A stretch of 64,000 nt of DNA from Prunus persica. Its lineage: Eukaryota; Streptophyta; Magnoliopsida; Rosales; Rosaceae. Position 1 is the stretch's first letter; every line of letters starts with the position of its first letter. The stretch covers positions 19,447,928-19,511,927 of the forward strand of contig NC_034011.1 of assembly GCF_000346465.2 (NCBI RefSeq), written 5' to 3'. Position numbers and translations under genes: made by a program. Positions 48,507 through 59,100 of this stretch are shown piece by piece. The notes under the pieces are model-generated. The model was not told where the DNA came from and did no database searches. It was given only the letters and a program-made list of their open reading frames with translations.

Positions 48507-50025
48507 CTCTTGCTTTATTGGCCAAAGTTATTTGAAGACCAAATCAAATTGAAGTCCCTTGTGTAAGAAGATCGAATTGCTTGACAAAAAAAGAGAGAAG
48601 AAGATTAAATTTGCTTTAATGGTCAAGGAAGTTAGCTAGACCATCACATCATGTCTTCCTTCATAGGGTTAGTTCACTCTTATCACACCGAAAGGGGACT
48701 AAAATCTAACCAACTCTAGACTATATGGGCACCCAAAACTTGGGTTTCTTTTTTTCTTTTTTTTTTGGTGAAAACCAAAACTTAGGTTTCAATCACTAGG
48801 ACCAAATGCTTAAATTAGTAGAGAGCTGCGGGGAATGGGGAGTAGTCGACAAGACAGGACAGTTAAACACACACAAATACAATGATACATCACTTCACTC
48901 ACATGCATTTCGTTCATGAATCATTAAGACCTATGCGAAAACTGTTAAGGATCCTTACCCCAGCTAGTAAAAATACTTCCCTACCCGATATCGGTGTTGC
49001 ATGAGGAGAGCGATAAGAAGAGGGGGCAGTAACACCGAGGTAGGGAAGTTTCTCTCCTAACTTAGGCTGAAGGTGAAGCCATTCTCATCAGTCACAGTAC
49101 CCTACAATCAAGAGGCGATCTAAAACAATTTCATCCACACCACACCCACTTTTTTTCTCTTGTAAAATTGCAATAACCTTGTTGGTACCTGTCACTTTCC
49201 AAAGACAAAGACTTGAATATAAAATGCAATCTCAGCTTCATTCAGAATCCCACATGCCTTTCTTGACTGGTTCCTACTTCCTACTTGTGGAGCTATATAT
49301 ATATATATATATATATATAACTTCAATATATTAATGCATTTTGTATTGGGACCAAGGATGGACATATAGTTTAACTGTAAATAAGACGAAATACTTTTCG
49401 AATAAAATCAACTATACCTCTAGCTAATGAGTAGACATTTGGTTAACCTATACATTTAATAGAAATCCTTGCATAATTTATATGTATAATGAATCCACAC
49501 AAATTGTTGTTACTACTAGCTAGTGTGCACATTGTTGTCATATATAAACTTTTCTAAATAAAGTCAATGGTATAGGCAAAATACCGTACAAGGAGCATTT
49601 TTTTTTTTTTTGGAGTTACGAGTGAGTTTTAGGCTCAATTCTATTTATAAGTGCGTAAAAAAATCAAGTGTATAGCTATTTTATCGAAGCTGCTCAAGCA
49701 AGCAACAAAATTTGTGTAATCCATAATTATGGTTAGATTGAATCTCTAATCGTTAAAACTAATAATCTATTAAATCATTTATCTAAATTCAACTGTTTAT
49801 AGCAGTAAGCGCTTAATAATACTTAAAAATTAAAATTATCTCTCGAATGAATAGTTCTCTCAATTTTATAATAAGTGAAAAAGAATATTCATGAGTCAAG
49901 TACAAAAACAAAAATAAAAAATCGGTGTTAGCATTAGTCCCTCATGCGGTTATTCGGAATCATTGATTAATGTATGATTCATACTGATCGATGACTCATG
50001 TTCGTCCATGCCGGTGAGTGAGACT
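48507..50025. other. Intergenic region upstream of the TRIM
   Basis: A+T-rich, with an (AT)n tract at about 49294-49318. Nothing recognised as a gene or bounded repeat. Confidence 0.4.
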
Positions 50026-50611
50026 TGTTGAGAGTGTTTGTCCCACATTGAAATGTTAAGGGACCTAGCCTGGGTTTATAAGGAGTTGGGCTACTCCCCC
50101 CAACGGCCAATTGGTTTTGGGGTGGAACCTCAACTTCCTTCATGGTATCAGAGCGGGTTGCCCACGTGTGAAAGCCCAACGGCCACACGTGCTCCACGTC
50201 ACCCAAAATGTGTTGTCCACGTGTTAGGCTTGAAAATTCGCCACACGTGCGGGGGCGTGTGAGAATGTGAAGGTAAAGAGTCCCACATTGGAAAGTTGAG
50301 AAACCTAGCAAGGGCTTATAAGGAGTTGGGTTACTCCCCCCATTGCCAATTGGTTTTGGGGTGGAACCTCAACTTCCTTCATGGTATCAGAGCAAGGCTT
50401 CACGTGTTGGGCCCAACGGCCACACATGCTCCCACGTCACTCAATATGTGTTGTCCACGTGTTAGGCTTGAAAGTTCGCCACACGTGCGGGGGCGTGTTG
50501 AGAGTGTTTGTCCCACATTGAAATGTTAAGGGACCTAGCCTGGGTTTATAAGGAGTTGGGCTACTCCCCCCATGGCCAATTGGTTTTGGGGTGGAACCTC
50601 AACTTCCTTCA
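50026..50611 (+). mobile_element. TRIM retrotransposon with three LTRs and two internal regions
   Basis: LTR1 is 50026-50142, internal region 1 is 50143-50257, LTR2 is 50258-50381, internal region 2 is 50382-50495, and LTR3 is 50496-50611. Each LTR starts TGT and ends TTCCTTCA. LTR1 and LTR2 are each followed directly by TGGTATCAGAGC, a primer-binding site for initiator tRNA-Met; each internal region ends in a G-rich tract (GCGGGGGCG). The whole array is flanked by the perfect 5-bp duplication AGACT (50021-50025 and 50612-50616). It codes for no protein, as expected of terminal-repeat retrotransposons in miniature. LTR1 and LTR3 are nearly identical; LTR2 is clearly diverged. Confidence 0.9.
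50163..50487. promoter_or_regulatory. Cluster of seven G-box cores (CACGTG) in the TRIM
   Basis: CACGTG occurs at 50163-50168, 50186-50191, 50218-50223, 50244-50249, 50401-50406, 50456-50461 and 50482-50487, all inside the two internal regions of the TRIM. The nearest lies about 0.5 kb before the phytoene synthase ATG. G-boxes bind bHLH and bZIP factors; in Arabidopsis PIF factors act on the PSY promoter through a G-box. Whether these copies work is unknown. Confidence 0.5.
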
Positions 50612-50774
50612 AGACTAACCCTATTCAGAAGATAGAAAATTACACAAGTCTTTTAAACGCTGTCCACATATTTTCATGTATGACCAGCTATGCAATAGCA
50701 AAGCATATTCCTTGAATTTGGCTTCTCTCTCTCCTCAGTAACATGCACACATCGTTATTAGCCTTTGGAAGCAA

Positions 50775-50780
50775 TATAAA
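50775..50780 (+). promoter_or_regulatory. TATA box of phytoene synthase
   Basis: TATAAA, 213 bases upstream of the ATG, downstream of the TRIM. It leaves room for a leader of roughly 180 bases. Motif evidence only. Confidence 0.45.
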
Positions 50781-50992
50781 GAGGGGAGTTTTTTTATATT
50801 GCAATAGACTCAAAAAACTACTGGACACCCATTTGCCAACGACCCTTTCAAAACCTTGCCTTACCCTCCAATCTCTCCATAAGAGCGCCTCAACCTCACA
50901 GCTTACAGCCTTACATTAAGAAAGCTGAACCCAAAAGGCAAGATAACAGCAAGAGATCAATTGGGTTTTCTCAGTCTTGCTTTTCTTCTGAG

Positions 50993-53262
50993 ATGTCAGG
51001 TGTTCTTCTTTGGGTGGTTAGTCCCAAAGAGAATGCCAACTCTCTGCTGAGTCTCATGCCCAGAATTGGTAGCCCAAGGAGGTCAAAACTGTGCTCTAGG
51101 CTGACTTTTTCAACTGGGGTTTTAGCTTACTCAGGTGCAGTTGCGCACCCAATAAGATCATCAGAAGAAATGGTCTATGAAGTGGTGCTCAAGCAGGCTG
51201 CTTTGGTTAGAGAACAGAGCAGGGTCAAGGAGAGAGCTTTGGACTTGGATGAACGGATTGAAACTGATGGTCTGAGCAATTGGGATTTGTTGAATCAGGC
51301 TTATGATCGATGTGGTGAGGTCTGTGCTGAATATGCCAAGACGTTTTACTTGGGTAAGAGGTGTTTCAGGCTTTCAGCTCATCTCTCTCTCTCTCTCTGT
51401 GGTTCTGTTTTAGTCTTTGTTTATCTGCTCTTTTTCTTATTTCTTTAATCGGGTCCACTCATTTTCTTGGATATACTGGTGGACTCAGCACTTGATTCTG
51501 TTTCCTTTTTTTATTTGCCAAGCAGTAGTGTGAACATTTGGGATCCAAAAAAGTACTTTACATTATCATTGACTAGAGGAAATTTATTTGGTTGCCATGA
51601 AAATGGAGAAATGAGAACTTTTGGAAATTTGACAGCAGTTGAACTTGATTCCCAATAATCATTGAATACAAACTATTCTTTGCCTTCTTTTGGATAGGAT
51701 CTTAATGGTTATTAGTCTCTTATATAGAAATAACTATTATGGTAGTGTAATGAAGATTTAGATTCTAAACTATCAAAACTTTAAAGATAGGATGTGCTTC
51801 TTCAGATTCCATAATATTGCAGGAGGGAAAATTTATGCAATTTACAACTTGATGTTGATACTTACTAATTTCCAAGGCAATGTCCTTATCAGTTTCTTTC
51901 TGTGATTTTCAGGCACATTACTCATGACACCAGAGCGGCGACGAGCTGTTTGGGCAATTTATGGTTGGTATAATGATTCTTATTCGAAACCCATTCTATT
52001 TCTCTTGTAATTTTTGTGGTTCATTACACAATCTGTGCTTAGTATTGCTGTATAGTCAATTATAGTCAATTTAAATCTGACTTATACATGGTCTTTAAGT
52101 ATCTTTGCTCCTTTACAACTGAGGGAGCAATTGAGACCTCCATGGCCCTTTTGAAGAAAACATCCTTTTTTCTGCACATTAACATCAATATACTTGACTT
52201 CTTCTTTTTAAAGCTTGCAAACGAGGAAACAATTTTGTGCACAGTTTTTAAATGAAGAATTGCTTTCTTTTTTCTGCAGTGTGGTGCAGAAGGACAGATG
52301 AGCTAGTGGATGGACCAAATGCTTCATACATCACACCCAAAGCTCTTGACAGATGGGAGAAAAGATTAACGGATCTTTTCGAAGGTCGTCCGTATGATAT
52401 GTATGATGCTGCTCTATCTGATACAGTCTCCAAATACCCTGTTGATATACAGGTACTAACTACCACAAATCCAAAATCGAGCTGAAAAATTTCTTTTATC
52501 TATTAGAATTACTCAATGATTTACCATACCAATTTTCTCTTTGGACAGCCCTTCAAAGACATGGTAGAAGGAATGAGATTAGACTTAATAAAATCAAGAT
52601 ACCAGAACTTTGATGAACTTTACCTCTACTGCTACTATGTTGCTGGGACTGTAGGCCTAATGAGTGTTCCGGTAATGGGGATAAGCCCAGAATCAAAGGC
52701 TTCAACAGAGACTGTTTACAATGCTGCATTGGCCCTTGGAATAGCTAATCAGCTCACTAATATACTCAGAGATGTTGGAGAAGAGTAAGCTTCTTCTTTA
52801 TGTGTCATCATTTTGTCACATACAAAATAATTTGGTCATTCTTTTATGAGCTTGTAAATCTTACTCTTTGAATTGATTGATCATTGTAGTGCCAGGAGAG
52901 GAAGAGTGTATCTCCCACAAGATGAGCTTGCCCAAGCCGGCCTATCAGACGATGACATCTTTCAAGGAAAGGTGACTGACAAGTGGAAAATGTTCATGAA
53001 GGGCCAAATAAAGAGAGCTAGGATGTTTTTTGATGAGGCTGAGAAAGGTGTTTCAGAACTCAACTCAGCTAGTAGATGGCCAGTGTGGGCATCTTTGCTG
53101 CTGTACAGGCAGATTCTGGATGCTATTGAAGCAAATGGTTATGACAATTTCACAAAAAGGGCTTATGTTGGGAAAGCAAAGAAGTTAGTATCATTGCCTG
53201 TGGCATATGGCAGAGCGGTTATAGGACCCTCTAAATTAACTAAGCAGTTGGTGTCGAGATGA
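50993..53262 (+). CDS. PSY: Phytoene synthase (PSY), five exons
   Basis: PSY joins two geranylgeranyl diphosphates head-to-head to make phytoene, the committed step of carotenoid synthesis in plastids. Exons are 50993-51353, 51913-51963, 52280-52452, 52549-52784 and 52890-53262, giving 397 residues. The first roughly 55 residues are Ser/Arg-rich and look like a chloroplast transit peptide ([16 protein letters not shown]). The core has both Mg-diphosphate Asp motifs, [10 protein letters not shown] and ILRDVGEDARRGR, plus [18 protein letters not shown] and [18 protein letters not shown]. It is a little shorter than many plant PSYs because of a short N terminus and tail. A TRIM retrotransposon lies 0.4 kb upstream. 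No defect is seen. Confidence 0.96.
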
Positions 53263-53529
53263 ATTAGATATATACTTAGATAATATTTAGAGGTCACAAT
53301 TTCTAAGCTCTTAGCCTACCATATTAGACAAAGCCAAGTTAAAGTTGGGTCTCAAGTTGAAATATGTAAATTTTGATATCAGTTTTTATTTTGTTAAATC
53401 TTTCATCACCATGATTTCATCAATACAATGGATCTTAACCTGACATTGCTCTTTGCTCACCCTTGTTTGATGCTATTCTATAAAATTCTCAAGAGAAGTG
53501 TGATATTTTAAAGTGGAGTAGTTGTTGCA

Positions 53530-53638
53530 AGGGGCTTGTAGCTCAAGTGGTTAAAAGTTTTTACCCTCTGTATATGAGGTCCTAAATTGGATTTTCCCCT
53601 TCACCGTTATCGCTTGTATAAAAAAAAAAAAAAAAAAG
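53530..53638 (+). mobile_element. tRNA-derived SINE with poly(A) tail
   Basis: It opens GCTTGTAGCTCAAGTGGTTAA (A-box-like), continues with GAGGTCCTAAATTGGATTTT (degenerate B box) and ends in a run of at least 17 A. The sequence GTTGCA occurs on both flanks and may be part of a short target duplication. It is the uninterrupted relative of the split SINE at 36077-37230. Confidence 0.7.
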
Positions 53639-54960
53639 GAAAAAAAATTGTGGGTTGCAGTGGGCTTTATACATAGGAATTTTTGTGTTGTCCAGTCAGC
53701 CCTTGTGTGGTTTCATTCAGCATAGTTCAATATAATACTTTTGAGCTATCACTTGTAAAGTTATGTTCATTATCATTTTAATTTTTAAGTATTATCTTTT
53801 AAAGATCGGCGATAGTATTTTATCAATAAGATAAACAAAAACAAATACAAGTACTTTAAAAACAACTAAGGTGTCGAATATGAATATAACACAGATGTAT
53901 GTTCATACATACAAATATGCGTATGTACTGCAGCACACATCGCTTATAATTTTCTATATCAATTTGACAAACATAAGATGCGTAATTAATGTTATAGAAA
54001 TTTGTTTTAGGCAAATATTTTTATTTTCCTATTTCAATTAAAATTTGGAGTTTGGTTTAGCAAGTAAGTTTGTTTTCCTATTTTAGCTAGGGTTTGGAGT
54101 TCAGTTTGTTTTCCCTAAGTCTAAAAGCTATCATATATCTAATTGTAGGAGAGTTTTTGACGTTGAATATTAAACTTAGAGAATTCCCTCTATTTTCCCA
54201 TCAACTTGGTATTCCTCTAGAATCAACAAGGCATAGAACCCCTTTGTTCTTAGTTATTCTCATCTAGAGAATCAACAAGAATTGAAGGTTTATTGTTTTC
54301 TTTCGTAATCTTCATCATTCTTGCTATCACACGCTGCTTCAAGATAAAACTTTGACAAATCAATCTAAAAACATTTTAACTAATGAAAGATGTGAATTGA
54401 TTAAGGGCTCATTTGGGAGTGATTCATGATAAGCTAGAATCACCTTTAGGGAGAAGCACCTCCATACGTGCTTCTCCATATAATCACTTTTATTGATTTG
54501 AAGTGCTGAGAGAAGGTGAGTTAATGAGTTGAAATGATGTATTCAATATTGAGATTTTAAAAGATTTTAAAGAAGTTTAAAAGTCCAGGTGTATTCAATC
54601 ACGATTTTATAGAAGCCTTCAAAATTATGGGTGTATTCAATCCAAACTTTTTAAAGTCCATCCAAATTTGCATGTATTCAATATGACTTAAAAGACTCCA
54701 TAAAAGTTTGGGTGTGTTAAAAAATCATTGATTTTAAATAAAACACAAAAAAGTGGTAGATTTCGATTGACTCTAGACTGATTTTCGGCCATGACAAATC
54801 TTTGCTTGCTTCCCCTCATAGATTTTGATACATATTATTTTTATTCTCAATATATGATTTCACCACCTCTACTACTACCATCTAGTCATGGCTATCGCCA
54901 CTGCCACCACCATCGCCGCCGCCATTTCCACTGTCATTCCCACCACCTCCACCAACCTCA
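53639..54960. other. Intergenic region with possible MITE fragments
   Basis: A TAAGGGCTCATTTGGGAG end-like sequence at about 54401 suggests the left end of a Harbinger-type MITE, but I found no partner. Between 54535 and 54730 a GTATTCAAT motif recurs about four times, as in subterminal repeats of a plant MITE. No gene is seen. The frame at 54875-55168 is a GGN-rich artefact. Confidence 0.4.
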
Positions 54961-55121
54961 ATAGAACAATAGGAATAACATTTAGTATGCGGCTGCACCT
55001 AGTAACCTTAGGCTGCCTATGTACCCTCACTGAGGGATCAAGCCATACGTAGTTTTTCCATAAAACCCAATTCCACACATAGGTAATACCTTTATTCATA
55101 TCTCTGTATTTCACATTATCT

Positions 55122-55572
55122 CCCCATACGCCGGTACTACCAACGCCACGTATGGGGCCTGTCAACACGCCGGATAACCTACGCCACGTGCGACCTCAAC
55201 ATATTATCACAAGATATCCCTATATGCCGGTACAACCAACGCCACGTCTGTGGCCTGTCTCAAATTCGGATAACCTACGCCACGCGAGACCTGAACATCA
55301 TATCACAATATCTCCCTGGTACAACCAACGCCACGTATGGGGTCTGTCGACATGCTGAATAACCTACGCCACGTGCGACCTCACCATATTATCACAATAT
55401 CTCCTCATACGCCGGTACAACCAACGACACGTATGGGGTCTGTCTCAACGCCGGATAACCTACGCCACGCGAGACCTCAACATATTGTCAAGTAATCTCT
55501 CCATACGCCGGTACTACCAACGCCACGTATGGGGCCTCTCCGCACACCGGATAACCTACGCCACGTGGGACC
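55122..55572 (-). repeat. Tandem array of about 95-bp units in solo LTR A (five units)
   Basis: Units carry CCCCATACGCCGGTACTACC and CGCCACGTATGGGG, then GGATAACCTACGCCACG. The ends CCCCATACG and CGTATGGGG are perfect 9-base complements within a unit. One unit lacks part of its start (CTCCCTGGTACAACC). Confidence 0.8.
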
Positions 55573-56374
55573 TAACTTTCACAGGGGTGGTACTTGTAGT
55601 GTAACCAAAATCTGGGGAGGTACCTAAGGTAGTGTGTATAGCACTTCAAACTGACATTCTAGACTCTTTTTATACCTTTACAAACATATATAAATATAGA
55701 AATACCTAGATTAATATATATTAAATTTGAGACCATCCAACGGTCTCAACCTATCGAACCCGGAGAACACGCAATAGGCGGTATCCGTTCGATAGTCAAA
55801 CGACGTCCGAATTGAGATCCGCAAAATCCTACGCACTCGTGACATTCTAAGGATCTCATCGAGACATAGTGAAACTTCACTACCCTCGTCCACGCGCAGC
55901 CACACGAGCCGGCAGCGCTAGGTGCCCAAAGCGATTACGCATCGCCGAAAAATCTCAAAACCGCGGCTCCAAACTCCTACCCTAGGTATAACACCCTATT
56001 TGGAGCCACTTTTGTTCTTGGACCTACCCCAAAAACTGACCGGAGGTGGCCGAAATCGCGATCCCAAAACTGACTGAATTTCAATTCATAAATCGAATTA
56101 CCTACACTAAGAATCAATCCAATCCTACCCAACAGGTAGCTAGATTATGAAGAATGGATGAATTTCCATACCTTGATTACCAAAAATGGCAGTCGGAGGA
56201 GGGAGATTGGAGCCGGCAAAGTTCGAGCGAAAACTGGACAAAAATCGCCTTTTTCTGGCGGCTGGAGCGGCGGCCGATGTCGGAGAAGGGCCGGGTCGTG
56301 ACGTCGAGGCCGAGCCGGTCCTTTTGGCACAAGTCCCGTCTGCAGCCGTGGCCGGTGGCCGGAGATTCGAGGAG

Positions 56375-56423
56375 AGAGAGAGAGAGAGAGAGAGAGCACG
56401 CGGGAGGGAGAGAGAGAGAGAGA
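56375..56423. repeat. (GA)n microsatellite in solo LTR A
   Basis: Two GA runs split by CACGCGGGAGG, corresponding to the CT tract at the same place in solo LTR B. Confidence 0.8.
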
Positions 56424-57453
56424 AGGAAAAATCTGATTTTTATAAAAAAATTCCCTTTCGAAACAATTACGATTGTGCCATTGAGTTTCTTTTGACCATA
56501 TCTCTCTCGTTACAACTCCGATTCGAGCCCACCACGTGTCTACGGACTCATCTCAGTACAACCTACCCAAAAATACTAGTCACTACCCCAAACTCTTTTC
56601 GGGTAAGAAAATGATCAGAATACCCCTACCCCAAGGGTAAATTTGCAATTTCACTGAAATAATTTAAATAAGGGATTAAATTTGGAGTCGGGGTGTTACA
56701 TCTTGTGTCCATTGTAAACCAACGGTAATGTTTGAATTACTATTTTTTTAATTGCACTCCAACAGCTCTTTCATCAACGGGTGGTATATTTTTATTTTTT
56801 TTTGCAAATCCAACAGTGAAAATGAAGATCCAACGGCTGAAAATTAAATTCAACAATCAAAATAATATTATTAATTTATGTAAACTAGATCCAACCCTAA
56901 AACTCAGCACAAACTCTATAAATAACCATCCATTTGTTAAATAATCTACCAAATTCAATATTATCTTTTTTTCCTTTGTTAATTTTGTTAATTCTTTTTC
57001 CATTGTTGTTGAAGATGGGCCCAAAATCCCAAAGAGGTGTGAATTGGAGATTAGAAGAAGATGAGGCGCTATGCAAAGGGTGGGTTTCTGTATCTGAAGA
57101 TGGGGCGATTGGCATCAACCAAGCAATTGATACATTTTGGGTTCGTGTGTACCAAATTTTTTTGGAGAATGATCTAGGCATGGTTGGACCAGAGCGTCGA
57201 ACTGCACATGTGTAACACCCCGACCTCGAATTTAACCCTTATTTAATTATTTAATTATTTAAGGGTATTTTAGTCATATTTTTAACCGGAGAGAGTTTGG
57301 GGCAGTGACTAGTATTTTTGGATAGATCGTACTGAGACGAGTTCATAGACACGTAGTGGGCTCGAATCGGAGTTGTAACGAGAGAGATATGGTCAAAAGA
57401 AACCCAGTGGCACAATCGTAAATATTTTGAAATGGGATTTTTATAAAAATCTG

Positions 57454-57455
<2 letters not shown>

Positions 57456-57521
<66 letters not shown>
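57456..57521. repeat. (CT)n microsatellite in solo LTR B
   Basis: Over 30 uninterrupted CT units, the longest perfect microsatellite in the window. Confidence 0.93.
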
Positions 57522-57523
<2 letters not shown>

Positions 57524-58732
57524 GCGGGCCTCTCTCTCTCCTCTCTCTCGCGCGCGACAGCCGGCCACGTTTTGGCCAGCCGTGCTCTCCTCCGGCCACC
57601 AATGACGACGGGACCGGTACCAAAATGACCGGGCCGTCGTCCTCTTCCTACCCCAGCCACCTCCAGCCGCGAGCCGCCGCGGATTCGCCGGAATCTGGAG
57701 ATGAAGCGGCCGACGTCGTCCAAACTTCAAAGCCGCCGATCTCCCTCCTCCGGCCACCATTTCCGTCGACCCAGGTATGGATCTTGAACCTCTCGAGCTG
57801 TTCTAGCTGATGGTTGGGTAGGATTAGATCGATTCTTAGCGTAGACAACCCGATTTTTGAATTGAAAATTGGCCAAACTTCGGTCGCCGTGATTGGCCAT
57901 TTCCGGCCACTTTTTGGGGTAGGTCCAAGAACAAAAGTGGCTCCAAATAGGGTGTTATACCTAGGGTAGGAGTTTGGAGCCGTGGTTTTGAGATTTTCCA
58001 GCGAAGCATTATCGCTTTGGGCACCACGCGCTGCCGGCGCGTGCGGCGGCGCGTGGGCACGGTGTAAAAAGTAGCACCGTGTTCTGATGAGATCCTTTGG
58101 TTGTCACGAGTGCGTAGGATTTCGCGGATCTCAATTCGGACGTCGTTTGACTATCGAACGGATAATCGCATATTGTGCGTTATCCGGGTTTGATAGGTTG
58201 GGACCGTTGGATGGTCCCAAATTTAATATATGTTAGTCTAGATAAATTCTAGGATCGTGTAGGAATTCACGGATTGTGAATCGGAGCCCCGGATGTTCCG
58301 AATAGTAATTTTACAGTTTATATTTTATATTAATTGTCAGATCATGCGATCGTGAGAAATCCGACCGTCCGATCTGAACCAAACTTGCAGGACAAGTGTC
58401 CTATACCTGGTAAAACCTATAGAGACTTTCGGATCGGAAATTGGAGGTCGTGGGTTCTGCAAGTCCGGTTGAACAGGGTTAGAGTAGTTTGACCCTTGGT
58501 TGACCGTGAGTCTCCCGGAGTAATCTTACCTTTCTAGGGGGGATTATCGGGTGCTAGATGATTGTGGAGGGTTACACAATATTAGAATTAATTTATATAA
58601 CTATAATTATATATGGTTGTACAAGGGTACAACAGAGTCTAGAATGTCAGTTTGGAGTGCTATACGCACTACTGTAGGTACCTCCCCGGATTTTGGATTC
58701 ACTACAAGCACCACCAAGTGAAAATTAGGTCC

Positions 58733-59100
58733 CACGTGGCGTAGGTTATCCGGTGTTGGGACAAACCCCATACGTGGCGTTGGTTGTATCGGCGTATGGG
58801 GAGATTTGTGATATGATATTGAGGTCCCGCGTGGCGTAGGTTATCCGGCGTTGGGACAGGCCCCATACGTGGCGTTGGTTGTACCGGCGTATGGGGAGTT
58901 ATGTGATATGATGTGCAGGTCTCACGTGGCGTAGGTTATCCGGCGTTGAGACAGACCCCATACGTGGCATTGGTTGTACCGGCGTATGGGGAGAGATAAT
59001 GATAGTATGGCATGGTCGCACGTGGCGTAAGTTATCCGGCGTGTTGACAAGCCCCATACGTGGCGTTGGTTGTACCGGCGTATGGGGAGTTTATATGAAA
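58733..59100 (+). repeat. Tandem array of 95-96-bp units in solo LTR B (four units)
   Basis: Units start at 58733, 58828, 58923 and 59019. Each has C(A/G)CGTGGCGTA(G/A)GTTATCC, then CCCCATACG, an 18-base loop and CGTATGGGG. In the first unit the stem arms are 58766-58774 and 58793-58801. Three of the four units begin with a G-box core, CACGTG. Confidence 0.9.

Larger units (their letters stand above)
54961..56700 (-). mobile_element. Long solo LTR, copy A, 3'-truncated, reversed
   Basis: Read on the minus strand from 56700 it starts TGTAACACCCCGACTCC and matches copy B (57211-59522) block for block: GGGTAGTGACTAGTATTTTT, GGCTCGAATCGGAGTTGTAA, a GA/CT tract, a G+C-rich leader, a tandem-repeat array and GGTGCAGCCGCA near 54995. 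The last roughly 300 bases of copy B have no clear counterpart, so the end near 54960 is probably a deletion junction. No internal retrotransposon genes adjoin it. Confidence 0.75.

Noticed and set aside
1565..53262. A biosynthetic gene cluster linking HPPD and phytoene synthase
   Set aside because: The two genes are 48 kb apart with cell-cycle, meiosis, GST and NAC genes between them; both are conserved single-step housekeeping enzymes, so proximity is more simply chance.
55122..55572. A CRISPR-like array (regular repeats with palindromic parts)
   Set aside because: This is a eukaryotic nuclear context; the units are contiguous 95-bp tandem repeats without unique spacers, inside an LTR.
54875..56614. 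Frames within solo LTR A, including Arg/Glu repeats from the GA tract
   Set aside because: Low-complexity translations of microsatellite and LTR sequence; the same region in solo LTR B gives different frames.
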